Positions 12,976 to 25,326 of a DNA stretch of 64,000 nucleotides are shown here, piece by piece. The notes below the pieces were generated by a model. That model was not told the origin of the DNA, did not search any database, and worked only from the letters and a program-made list of their open reading frames with translations. This DNA comes from Sipunculus nudus (lineage: Eukaryota > Annelida > Sipuncula > Golfingiida > Sipunculidae). The first letter of the stretch is position 1, and each line of letters starts with the position of its first letter. Position numbers and translations under genes: made by a program. Location of the stretch: NCBI GenBank assembly GCA_026874595.1, contig CM049308.1:78108124-78172123 (forward strand), given 5' to 3'.

Positions 12976-14381
12976 CTTTAGTCCCACATTTACCTGAGTG
13001 TAAAAAAGTTTTGTAATATTTAAGTTTGAGAAAATATCAGTCACATGTCATGACTACCAACTGGTGAAGAGACTATAATGAATCTTCATTAATTATAGCT
13101 ATTGATTTGATGGCAACTGAAAAGCAAACCTAGAGAATGTTAGCACATGTATTTTATATGATTCAGAATCAATATCAAGACTCTAACCCATTACGCAATA
13201 ACAGAGAGATTTTCACAGCTTTTCATCTCTTATATGATGTACACTTTAACTTAAACCAGCAGTAACATCAGGTGCAAATGCTGAAGAAATTGTGAAAATT
13301 TGCAATTTTTAATTCCTTGATGAAACGTTACAGTGAAATCATTACTCACGTCCTTGAAATAGAGCTTTGTAGAAAAAATGGTTACATTTATCCTGAATAT
13401 GGATTCAACAGTAAACTGGTTCCTTTCCATTGAAGGTCAGACCTCTGTTTTAATAACTAAGGTTGTTTTTTAGGGACATGATATTATATGTGAAGGCGAA
13501 TGTGACAAGTGGAAGAACTCATCTTTTAGGAGGCAGCCAAGATTAAACAAAGCTAATTATTCAGCTGGGGGCTGGTTATTTTAACATCCTTCCCACAGCT
13601 CCCATACTCTGTTCAGCCAAACTGTGTTCACCTGCTTTTAGTTTTGGTGATAATTTTCTAAAAATCTCAACTTTTTGTACAATTTAACAGAAAAATACAT
13701 ATGTTGGCCACAATCTAAAATGATACTGAAGATTTGATTGTTATATCCCAAGTGTATGTTTTACTTCTTGAGGACTCCATGAGGTGGTCATCTGCCTTCG
13801 CGATGTTCACAGGTCCTCTACCATTGATGTGTTTCTTTTTGTTTAAGACCATGCAGTGACCATGACTGTCATCAGTGGGGTTGAATTGGTGTGATAAATA
13901 ATAAGTTGTGTTAGATCTATATTTTTTAACGGAATTCTTTCAAATTCTGCGATTAGATAACCTGGTCCATTGTTGCAACATTCATCATTTGATAAATTCA
14001 TCATGATATAAAGGTACATAGATATAGATAGATAAACATGTATGGAAATAGATAGATTGAAAGGATTAAGATATATTTGTATTGATAAAGATGTATATTT
14101 ATATTTAGCTGGATGTATGAACCTTGTAACAGAACAGTGCTAATTAAAACCTTGAATTTTAATCCTTGAAACAAAGCTTTCATCTTCCAGGCATTTTTAT
14201 CCATTGTCTTACAATGATTCTAAAACAAACAAGAACCCATCTTTGAAATCCTTGGATGATAGATCTTTCCCATGTTTTTCAAGGTGATTGCCCTGTTGCA
14301 TGGCACCTTTTTCTAAAGAAACAAACACATGCAATCATTAGAAAGCAAGATTTTGACGTTGTATTTCTTTGATCAATCCAG
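12976..14381. other. Non-coding DNA
   Basis: AT-rich sequence with no repeat unit or exon that I can support. A GATA-rich patch at 14020-14100 is simple-sequence-like. Confidence 0.5.
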
Positions 14382-14441
14382 GGACACACTTCTAAATTTA
14401 CTGATCCCTACTATATGGACAATGCAGCGGCTTTTAAAACG
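14382..14441 (+). CDS. Candidate internal exon, gene unidentified
   Basis: A moderate acceptor (TTTCTTTGATCAATCCAG) is followed by a 60 bp segment ending at a strong donor, ACG/GTGAGT. Entered in phase 2, as left by the 8575 exon, it reads as 19 codons starting DTLLNLLIPT and exits in phase 2. Entered in phase 0 it reads GHTSKFTDPYYMDNAAAFKT and stays open past this donor to an alternative donor at 14490, including an acidic IPEDSDEDGRR stretch. Both readings look protein-like, so the frame is unresolved. I do not recognise either peptide. The opposite strand is also open here (14373-14630), which lowers confidence. Confidence 0.3.
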
Positions 14442-15749
14442 GTGAGTTACTATTCCATTCCGGAGGACAGTGACGAGGATGGGAGACGGGTATTGCATTT
14501 TCGTACTTTGATAATATAATAGAATCTCAGGAAAAATTGAACTAGACATGAATAATTCAGTGGTAGCAGTTTTTAAGTGGTACTGAATTTTAATTCTGTT
14601 TTTATTACATTTATCCTTTGTTTTTTCCACTGTATGGCAAGGTTTTTAGCTCATCCTGCCATAATCCCAGTAAACTGATGCCATGGCAATATAAGTTGCA
14701 ATATATTGTATAACTTTCAAAAATACACAATGGCAGTACTGCCTGTGTATTCTGTGCTAAGAGGCTTGCAGTGACTGTACAGTTATTCTCAGCCTCGTGT
14801 AAAAAAAACTTGAAATCTAGGTTTTCTTATCTGTCATGCAGTCAGCTTCATTCCTCTAGAAATAACAGCGCCACCTACACAAGCAATAAGCCAAACCTTA
14901 GCTGCAGGTCTACATCTACAAGTCTGCAGTCCTGATAGCGAGGTTGTAGCCTTATAAGTTACTGGACTGTAAAGCTAGAGGTGCCTAGATTAATCGCCAT
15001 TAATATCTAGGAGGTAGACTACAGATCTGCATTCAAGCCTCCACCATATGGGGGGGGGGGTACACTATTATGGGATGCAGATGGCCTTTCACCTAAGAAC
15101 TGAAAATGCATGTTTCAAAAAGGCTCATGCGAACATCGAAATCATGTTGCTGAAGTTTATACATTGACATTTCCAGTATTCACAGAAAACAGGGAAACTG
15201 CAGAAAACCACTTGACACCCTCAGTCCGAAGTACTGGCACTTGATCGTGACTGAACCTGCCTCGTGCATGAGGCTGAACCATGTTTACATCCACTTATTG
15301 GCCCACATTCCCGGGTGCATACATGCATATGTTACTGCATATTTGTGAATATTCCTGGAAGTGTTTCCTGTATCAAGATCATTAGCCAGACCCACACCAA
15401 AATCTAATTGATTCTTCATTGGCCCATTCCCAAGGTGCCCTCATGGGATTTTGTTCATGATTGCGTGAGTTATGTTGTGAACAAATATACACAGAAACAC
15501 ATGAATGGGAATGAAAGCGTACCGTACTGGCAGAGACAAATACAGGGAAATCTTTATTTACTCTTAAACCAAAACTTGCAGTATATATATTCTGTATTAT
15601 TCCTAATTCTGTGTATATAAAACAAGAAATCCAGAAGGCTGAACAATAAACATCCTTTTCAATTTTGTATTCACATCACATGAACCCATTGGGAACCTTG
15701 ATTTGTTATAGGTGCTCATTCAACTACCTTTTGAAAAAGAATTCATGTT
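14442..15749. other. Non-coding DNA
   Basis: No supported gene. An 11-base G run lies at 15050-15060. The open frame near 15408-15620 lacks domain or splice features and is not called. Confidence 0.5.
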
Positions 15750-16190
15750 ATTTCTTGCTCCTCCCCTGTGTATATATATATATTAATGATCTAAGGGTAA
15801 TTTTGGTTGTGAAAATTCTTATAATGCCTTCGTGAAGGGTTTATGAACTTGTTAATCAACAACTTGTTTGTAAACACAGCAATATTGACAAACAGGAAAA
15901 CCATAGAACCTGAGGTGGTAGGTTGCATATATGCAGAGGTATAAAGGTCACTTGTTAAAGCTCTGGCTTATCCGACTTGATGCAAGATGTCCTTGTTGAA
16001 TTTGTATTGGTTATTTTGGCAGGGCCCCCACCCACATATTATAAAATGTTGATGTAAACAAAACAAGCAGCCAGTGTGTGATGATATCCACGTTTTCTGG
16101 CCTATTTTTTAAAGCTCCAAGTGATGGCCTTTAGTTTATAAAGGTCAGATAGGTGGTTGGGCCCTTCTTACTTTATAAGAAGTGTCATTT
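15750..16190 (+). repeat. Dispersed repeat, forward copy
   Basis: The sequence aligns by eye over about 430 bp with the reverse complement of 39343-39800. Shared landmarks in order include TGATCTAAGGGTAATT, TGTTTGTAAACAC, ATTGACAAACAGGAAAA, AAAGCTCTGG, TTGGTTATTTTG, AACAAAACAAGCAGCC and TTTATAAAGGTCAGATAGGT. No terminal inverted repeats or coding capacity were seen, so the class is unknown; a SINE or MITE-like unit, or an old transposon fragment, are all possible. Confidence 0.85.
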
Positions 16191-19100
16191 CAAATTAAAT
16201 TTAAATCACTTAATATCCATGTCACTCATGCTAGCAGAATTGATTTACATTAAAGTTGCCTCAGTTAAATTTTCAGTTTTAATGATTATTAAATCAATAA
16301 ATTAAATTGAAATTTAAAAATTAATTAATTTGCTGATCTCTGGTTTAGATACAGCTTAATTAATACTTGAAAATTACATCTGTGTGAAATTGAAGCTGGG
16401 CTAAAAGTAAAGCACAAATAAAGGTAGTTGCTTATAGAAGCTACATGGTTTATACTACCACTTGTTACATTAGATCAGAACCCTTGGCTTTGACACTGTT
16501 ATCTCCTAGGTGATCCTTTCATAAGTTAATCTGTGTGATATAAGCTGTTTTATTCAGAGTTTTGTGCAGAAATTATTAAGAAATGGAAATTTGTAAAATA
16601 TGGTTATTTATGAAAGATGCAGTGATGGTAATAATTGTATTATTAACTCCACAGCTGTCCCAGTGGTGGGACTTAATAACTCTCATAACTCAAGAATAGG
16701 TCGGTAAAAGGTTGACACACTTGTCTCTCTCCTAATTTTTTAGGAAAAAGTTATGCTTTATTCTCACAACTTTCCATTAGCTCCCACCTGATAATTTGCT
16801 TATAATGGACAGATGACGTAAAATGCAGTTTATGTGGAGCATTTATATTTAATTCTGGTGTATTTATTGCCACAGACTGCAGATATATCAGTGATTGTTT
16901 TTAAATTGTGCCCCTTTAATTATGCCCTGGCATTTGTGGATGGTTTTAATTTGAATAGATTATTAAGACCCCGATAGAAAGAAATACAATGTCTTTTTCA
17001 AGAATTTACAATATAATTATTTGGCAGACAAGATTCTTTAGTGACAGAAACCTGGATCATGCTTATAATATATACATCCAATAACTCTAAAACTTAAGGT
17101 ATAAACACAATCGTTTTTTGCGTGGGAGCTTTTTTTGTGTCAGGAGCCTTTTTGCCATGTGGACCCTAATTGAGCTAATGAGATGAAGTGTGTAGCAAGA
17201 ATTAAGATTTAAGTAGTTAATTCCCCCAGCTTCCCTGATATCCAATCTGTTTGTGCTTACTAATGGCACATGGTAACAAGTCTGTAAAGCATATGGAGAC
17301 AGGTTAATGGTAGTGCTGGTGTAGAATTTCTTTTACATGTGGGCTATTTTGTATAATTTGTGGATATTGAAAGACAAGCCCAAAATGACCTATCAGCCTT
17401 AGCTGTATCTGGATTGAACCAAGCCCAAGTTAGCCGCAGCAGCACTGAGACCATTCCTCATATTGACTCATGAGCAACTGTGATCACCTAGCAGCGAGGT
17501 ATTAAGGTCTGAGCAGTGCGAGAGAGACTCTTTGGTACTGAATAGATCCATGATTAACACAATACATGAGACGTGATGAAACAGAAGACAAGGAACAGAA
17601 AGGATTTTTTATTATATTCCCGTGGTTTATTTTCAAAATCCTGTAGACTGAAAGCTTCACCTGCCAAACTGCCAGTAAATGACAGTTCAACATGAAACTC
17701 TGCTGTTACCAGAATCGTTTGGATTAACTTCCACTGCTTTCACAAACCATAAGACTTTTTCCTTCTGTCAAACAGGATATTATTTCACAAGAAAACCTCA
17801 ACCAGATGCTGGCAAACTGTGACATGTGTCCTTTTCTTCTGTTTGAACTGGCTTTTCATTGTATTAGACCTCTGACCTTTGTCAAGGTTAGATTAACTTT
17901 CCTTCTCATTGAACCTCCAACCTTTTACAAAGTTAGATTGACCTTTTGTTGATTTGCCCTTTGTCCTTTCAGATGTGTGACACTTCATCTTGATTTGCCC
18001 TCCCGCCTTTCACAGGTTAAATTGAGTTTTGTCAGTCTAACTTTTGTTGATTTGTACAGTTAAATTGACTTTCAGTTTGTTTGTATGGTATAAGATGTTT
18101 TCAAGGCTTTGAAACAGGATGTTTTTTTATAAGCAACTTCCTACCCATAATGCTTTGTCCTTTTGTATGGTTACATGAGATATTAAATTTTTTTTTTCAT
18201 ATAAGGATAGGAGAGTACTTCATAAAAATCTCATATCTGTTTACATAGAACAGAAGGCTTTGTTGCTTCATTGATATTATTCATCATTTTTCCAACAGAG
18301 ACAGAAAAATTTCATATGAAACCTATGCAATTCTTAGCGTAGCTCTTATGCAGGTGTCTATTATTATTGTAAATCTCTCGAGCTTTCAAAAACTCTTTTA
18401 TCTTTTGAGTTGTTGCTTTAAAGCTTTGGGTGTTTCTGTTCAAATGTATACTTAGCTCCATCTCAAAACCAGCTGCATCAAATACTCTTCTGTTGTCTGG
18501 CATGTTGACTGGTATTCCTTGGGCTCTGTCTTATAAAAGCTACCTTTTAATGTAGCAGTTACACCTTCACAGCAAGATCTCCTTCCAAGCTTGTAATGCA
18601 TTCATTGTGACTGCCTTGCAAGTTGGTGTTGCATATCCTTACAGTCTGATCTCGCTAATTGTTGAACATTCCTTTATAATAGGAGTACTAAATGCTAAAC
18701 CATACAAATATAAATATTTTCTGTATTAACCACAATGTGTTAAAGAAGCATATCATATCAAAGTAATACTAAGTAAAACAAATGTCAACTCTGTATTTTC
18801 TGTATTAGCCCTTAATGTGTTAAGACACACATCATATAGTGATACACAGTGAAACTTCAACAGATATTATGTATTGGACAGCAAGACCCATGTCTTCTTC
18901 TCTGTCCATCTTTCTTAAAAAATAAATTGTTTGAAGATAGCATGAAACCATCGAAAGCAGCTACATCACACATGTCTTATCTATTTTAATCAATAAGTTT
19001 TATCAAATTGAATTTCTGTAACAGGTTACAGAAAAAAAACACTATAAGATGTTACAGAAGAAAACAAATTGAAAAATTCAAAAGGTCAATTTTGTATTGT

Positions 19101-19601
19101 ATAGTCAAATTTCTATCCCTGCAGCTACTCCCCCATACTCATGTAGAATGTATATAAATATATATGGAATATTGATTATAGCTAACATGGGTGTGTTACA
19201 CTGCCAACAGATGGCACCACATGAAACGGAGGTCATCTGAGCAGAATGTTTAGTTTCCTCAGTAACAACTACCTGAATAAAGTTACCACCAGGTAATGAT
19301 TGGCCTGCAGCAATACAATTAGAAACTATATCAACTACAATTAGAAACTATATCAACTGATAAGAAAACTAATCTGAAGAAAATATACAAGTAATAAAGT
19401 GATTTTGTTCAAATGATGTGTTTTCAACTGTTTCCTTGAGCCGGCCTGCTTTAGTAAATGAAGAATCAATCACAGGTTGTCTTGTTTCTTTATAGTCTCT
19501 TACGTATCCTGTAACGAGGTTGGTCGCATTGCCAGACAGAGCTGGGACCACCAGAGATAATTACCATAAAATTACTGTAAGGTTAATTTTTTGTCTTCCA
19601 G
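16191..19601. other. Non-coding DNA upstream of the CPSF2-type exon
   Basis: Mostly AT-rich. A patch at 17374-17472 (+) stays open for about 33 codons ending in TGA and reads protein-like (starts QAQNDLSALAVSG), but its acceptor is pyrimidine-poor. An ~81 bp direct duplication (TATTTTCTGTATTA... followed by AATGTGTTAA) lies at 18714-18840. A 24 bp duplication (TTAGAAACTATATCAACT) lies at 19319-19360. CPSF2 exons that should precede 19602 were looked for and not found. Confidence 0.45.
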
Positions 19602-19708
19602 ATCCGGAAACGTGTACGGCTTGAAGGATCGGAATTGGAAGAATACATGAAGAAAGAAAAAGAGAAGGAAGCAGAAACAGCTCGCCTCAAGGCAGAACAG
19701 GCCAAAAA
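19602..19708 (+). CDS. CPSF2: Internal exon of CPSF2 (cleavage and polyadenylation specificity factor 100 kDa subunit)
   Basis: The 107 bp exon reads in phase 0 as IRKRVRLEGSELEEYMKKEK followed by a Glu/Lys/Ala-rich helix ending in KAEQAKK. It corresponds to the vertebrate CPSF2 stretch I recall as [20 protein letters not shown], in the linker after the metallo-beta-lactamase/beta-CASP part. CPSF2 is the catalytically inactive partner of CPSF73 in the nuclear complex that recognises and cleaves pre-mRNA 3' ends. The acceptor is excellent (TTAATTTTTTGTCTTCCAG) and the donor is GTAAGC; the exon exits in phase 2. The frame is intact, with no stops. No neighbouring CPSF2 exon was found in the window, so this is an exon between very long introns or an isolated duplicated exon. 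Confidence 0.8.
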
Positions 19709-22700
19709 GTAAGCCCAATTTATCGTTTTTCTACCTCATCATCTTTTAAAGCCCAGCTAAGTGTTTGTCAGGAACTGCCGTAATCAGATTCATCCTCTGT
19801 TACTATAAGAAGTTCAACGTCACATTTTACTAAATGTGAGGCATCATAAAAACCTAGTTTAGAAGGGTTTCTGGTGACTTTTTTATTGTATGAGCACAAA
19901 ACTCCAGGATACTTTAATCTCTTATTTCTACACACATATATTGTAATCAGGTGAATGAAAACATTTTATCTAAAAATTTTCGGTAAATAAGGCCTGCAGT
20001 GCACCATCCAATTGATAAAAAAAAAAAAAAACACACTGATATCTTGTTACTCTATATACTTTTTAGCAAGTTTATACATTTTACCAGTAGTAAATTACAG
20101 TCAACATGCCTGTAATAAGTTTGTGAACTTGGAAATATCTAGCCAAAACTGTTTACATTATTATACTCATATAAATATATGAGGCCTTTTTGTAATAGAT
20201 CGTTGTAATCTTCTAGTTGTCATATAATCCTCTTCATCTTCATGTAATAAAAAGTGAGCCTGTCGTGTGTGCTGAAGAGAAAGCGAGTCATTTAACTTAA
20301 ATAACCATTGTATCTACTCAACACTACATGAAGGGTTTTATACCTGCCAAGTTTTATATCATATAATTCTTATTTATGAGTTTGTATAGAGCTTCTTCCC
20401 AATGGAAGAAGACCCAAGCAAGTCAGTTGACACATAGTTCAGGAAATGTGTCTATCTTGATTGTGATAATGAAACTGCACTTAATGAATATCACATTACT
20501 TTTTGATGTAATGCTACACCAGGCATAAGATGAAAGGGAGGGATTTAAGGTGTCATGTTTGATGAATATTACCGTCATAAAGAATCATCTGTGCACCTGA
20601 GCACATTGAAATGACTCAAATTTCTGTGGCATGCTTGATTAGAATTTTAATTAAGTTCACACAATCCTGGACAACTTATTAACATCTCTTCATTAACACA
20701 TGGTGTTCACCAGAAAATAAATAACTCAGCCTTATGTTTTAATAAAATGAAATGTTTTACAACACTTCAGAGACAGTTGCCATGTACTTCATATCTGTTT
20801 TAGAAGAACACATACATGTCTGCTTAAAATATTTGTGATAATGTTTTCTTTTAAAATGTATAAACAACAGGATTTATTTCCCTGACAGACGGTTAAAACA
20901 AAATATCTTCCTTTGTATGTTTAAGTATATATACCTACAGTATGTGTCCATTTATCGTATTATAGATAGTATTTCTCTACTCTAGGCATCGACCCCCTCC
21001 CCTACTATCCCAGATTTCAGCAGGCCTGTCAATCCTTGAATCTTCCACAGCATGCTTTATAATCCTTCTTCAGAATGGAGCACATATTTCAAGTTTGATA
21101 ACTAGCACCATTTTCCTTTATTATTTAGGTCCTTCATGTACATCAGGCACTGGCTATAATTTGCATTTTTCATTATATTGATCCCAAATACATTATATTG
21201 ATCCTCTTTGTACAAATAAAGTTGCTACCTTTCTGCACTAGACACTATACCATTGCAATAAAACTGAATTTACATCTGTTTATCTGCTCCAGAGCATTTA
21301 TTTAAGGTTTGTTTCTGCTACTTCTAAGATAATGGGATACCCATATGGGTAAACCAAGAAGACAGTATGATGTGTGTTAATATCCCAGTCACTCATCCTT
21401 TCAGGGCTCAGGTGGTAATGATAAAACTGTGTAATAACTATGTAAAAAGCAATCATTTGAGTAAGTAGGTCTTATCATTTGCTTATATATTCTCAGAGTA
21501 ATTAGTCACAAGCTGTACCATTGATTCCTATTGCAAGTTCAGAATTGGTTGCTTTGATACAATACACAGAAACCTGTTGTAAAACAGTATTTTTAGAGTG
21601 TGAAGAAGACCTCAGTGAAATGATTTCAAGCAGAAGTCAGTTTCCGCAGAAACTTCAGGCATTAAAATCAGTGCACTGAATACAGTGACCACATAACTAC
21701 AACATACTTAATCTTGTTTTCACATTTGTCACTGCAATATTCATTGCAACATTCAACATTCACACAAACAGTAACATATAAAACAGGTAAAAACCTGCTA
21801 GTATTTCTCAGAAGGGTCATTTGTACCTCAAAGCTTTCCAGTACAAATAAGAGTATAAAGATTTAAAGACAATCCGTAGGAGATTCCCTCATGACAGAGT
21901 CATAGTAAAAGCTATTCCCCGTGGCAGTGATTCTAAAGAACTTGTCTGATTGCACACGATGGTCCAATAAACAATTGCTGTTTGTCTGGACTAAACATTT
22001 GACAATAAGAAATGTGATGTGTAGTCAAAGCCTGCATGGAAAACCTTTCCACTATAGTCCAGTCTAACTTTCCTGTGTCCTACTTAGTGTCAGTCTCTAG
22101 TGACATAGGTTCACCTGGTGGTCTGTAGAACTGATGCTGTTGGTCCCTAATACCAAGGAATGGGTGTCCTGTACCAATAACTATAGAATTGCCCTGTTTC
22201 ATTATGGAATCGTAACCTTTGAAATAAAACTATATTTTGATGATCAAGAATTTAATCAGTTGTTCCTCATTAACTTTTTTGTGTAAAAATTCTTAAATGC
22301 ACTACCTTACCAAGTGAAAATAAATTACCTCGCCTCCTTGTTCCTCTTTGTTTTTCAACACTTGTCAGGGTAACCTTGAATTGAAAGTGGACTATACTAG
22401 TATTCTGTACACTCTGTTACATTAAGCATTTTGTCAAAGTTAAAGAGATTGACAAAAGAGGCTTTGAAACATATCAGTGTTGACATATGCAGCTATTAAA
22501 GTAATAATCTTACAGAAATTTTAGGGGCCTTGCTGGTAAATGACTTTAACTCAAACTTTACATAACATAATCAAGTTTCAGACAAGAAGGTTTTAATGTT
22601 TACGCAAGAAAAAGTTATGCCAAGAAAATCTGTTGAATGTTCAGTATATCCTTAATGTTTTTCTAACATGATAGTAAAAATAGTATTTGTTCTTTTCTAC

Positions 22701-25270
22701 CATAAAATGCCACAAGTTAATGGAAATCATCTTAACGTTATCCTTTTAAGCAATTGGTTTTCACTAAAGGTCTCTCAGTAAGGAGCACTCTTACCTTGAA
22801 TACTAGAGATGGATGATTCTTAGCTCGAGCCTGCTTAACAACCTGGCCGTGGTGTCTTTCTGGGGAGTCTTTTTGTGCAGGTACTGTAGAGTATATACCA
22901 ATTTACGCAGCTGTCCTGTTACACTGATCAGTGGGTCTGGTCAGCTATGTATGTCTGCCAGATTCTTTGGCTATGCTCCTATCAGACACCCATAAATATT
23001 TATAGTACTATATATACTGCATAGGTACAGTGGCCTTCTGTCTTTAAGAATGGCTTCCACCTACTTTCACTTATGACTCTGGTGTCCTTAGGGTACGTCA
23101 AAGAGGCAAAAGACAAAAAATACTGTTCGCATATGTAAAGGTGTATTCTCAAGATTAGTGTCGCTTCATGACATTTCCGCAAAGAAAAACTTGAAATAAA
23201 AAATACTTGTAAAGAGAATACTTGGATTTTAGTATAAAAAAATAGGGAATAAAACAGCCAGGGTCTGCCTCTGATGGCTTGATTCAGTCATATTTCTGGG
23301 GGAGATCTATCACTTTACGATTATTCACAGCCCCCAGCTTCTGTAAAGCCTCATTCCTACCGCAGACTTTCCATCATGGGACGTCTCGAGAGACACATTC
23401 AGGATTTTGGGATCTGTTTTACTGTGGATTGAGGATGAAGTATGGTTTCAGTCTGCTGGCTGTTGTCCCCTTCATCTGGGCTGTCAGGATTTAGCGACAC
23501 ATCCTGAATTGGGATGAACCATTCCTGATGGCAGGAATGTGTGGGTATTAAAACATTATGCCTGTTCTTATATCCAAACAGAGGAGAAGTTGCTCGCTTA
23601 CATAATCAGGACTTTACTTGAATCCATGACTGTGGAGAAAATAGCACAGCGGAAGGTCGTAAACTATTTGATCACCAGGTAACTTCACTTTAGTGAGTAG
23701 CCTTGTCTTGAAAGAATGTATTACCACAAAAAAAAACGCAACGGAACTGTCCTTACAACATTTCTTTTTCAGCTTCTGTTCAGTTCGCAGGTCACATAGG
23801 ACCCATTTATTCTCCTTTCAAAGCTTGCAAATTAGATTGTTGTTCACACAGTTGTGGCAATATTTTTCACTACTTGTCATTTTCTTTTTTTATATCTTCC
23901 GCCAGCCTCCTCAAGCCAAAGCCAAGGTTCACACAGAGAATTTAAGTGCATTACTGAAGAATCACAGGAATTTCTTTGAGTTTGCCTTTCACTAAACGTA
24001 ATAGAAACTGACAATTCTAGAAAATATTCATTAATTTTATTTTACAAACTGCATTTTTATCTTTGTTAAACTTAGTCCTTCCTCTGTCAGTTTTTCTCAG
24101 TGGAGTATTTTTTCCTAAAGTGCAGTGAATTTTTTTACATCTTTTACTTTTATTTATCTTGTTCAGCTCCATCAGTAAGAGAAATAGATGGCTTTAATAG
24201 TTACAGATGTAGTCTTGATAAAAATGTTAAATGATTCATAAAGGGGAATTTGGTCTTTCAAAGGTACATCTTTGTCCATAGATACATGGTATCCTATAGT
24301 AACATATAATTTGCAAAAAAAAAAAATCAAATTCAAGCATATGTTATGGTAAATTGAATTTTCAAGGAAATATTTTAAACAAAAAATCAGAGGATAGTTG
24401 AAAGAATGAGAGAGAATTGGACAGCCTTTTGGACAGCCAGAAGAGGACAGTTGGATTTTGTAGTAAAGCCATCTCTTAGTGTTTGCATGCACAGTATTTC
24501 ATGTCGTGAAAAACTGGTATGAAATTGTCATATGGGATAATAAATTTTCTCCTTGAAATTGAAAACCTGCCCTCAAAACTTTGTTTTCTTGATTAATAGA
24601 ATCTAAAGGAAGTGGAAAATGTCAATTAACTACTCAAAAAACCAGTTTGATCTACACTGCTTTGTATTACACTTGTATTTTTATTTCAAATTTGTCATGT
24701 AAGCGTGGTTGCCTCTCGATTCTTTACCGCAGCCAGATAAATGACCATATAAAAAAGGGTTTTATATATATGGCTACCAGTACCATGTCTACCAGTACTT
24801 TAAATTATTCTGGCAATACTTCTTGTCAAAGGGTTTCTGTATCTGTTCTATTAAAATTAACTATTATGATATTCTATGATATCTATAAAAGTGTCCTGTC
24901 CCTAATGTATGTACATCTTTAATATTAAATGCAGCTCTCAATTTACTCAAATTCTTTGTAGTAGCACAGGATAATATTTCCAGGATTGTTATATTGTGCT
25001 ATAACTATCAATAATGCAAAGAATAAATTGGAATAAATCTGATCTTCAAAACAAGACTATCAGATGCATTCAGCTAGTAATCACCATTGACAGTGACATT
25101 AAAATGAAACATATCATATATTTTTCCACAATTGCCACCAGGAGACAAGTTGTATTCCTGTGCCAGGTTGTGACAGTCAGGAAGCTGGAGCATGCCAAGA
25201 CTATTAAGCTGTGATGACCAAGTTCACGTAGACCCACCCTGCGTGAAATAGCTCAGATCCCTAGAGGTAC
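19709..25270. other. Non-coding DNA, probable CPSF2 intron
   Basis: AT-rich throughout, with no match to the expected next CPSF2 segment (the acidic, Ser-rich part after the Lys/Glu helix). A GC-richer patch at 23270-23500 is open on both strands and unresolved. A ~24 bp GATACAGA.TTTAC repeat lies at 26690-26740, just beyond this span. Otherwise nothing was recognised. Confidence 0.45.
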
Positions 25271-25326
25271 CAGCGGTAAATGTGATTTGCTCAATATAAC
25301 ATGCTGCCGCCCTTGTGGGATGCCTT
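25271..25326 (-). CDS. Weak candidate internal exon (minus strand)
   Basis: On the minus strand a pyrimidine-rich acceptor (TGTCTTTCATGTTTCTCCCGAG) precedes a 56 bp segment with a donor CTG/GTACCT. Entered in phase 1, as left by the 31226-31325 exon, it reads EGIPQGRQHVILSKSHLPL and exits in phase 0. Another frame across the same segment is also open, and the region is only modestly GC-rich. The phase match is the main reason to list it. The protein is not recognised. Confidence 0.18.

Noticed and set aside
19486-19580. Exon-like segment just upstream of the CPSF2 exon with a strong acceptor and donor
   Set aside because: It would leave an intron of only ~25 bases before 19602, which is too short, and its peptide does not match the expected CPSF2 sequence. 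The opposite strand gives equally good signals.
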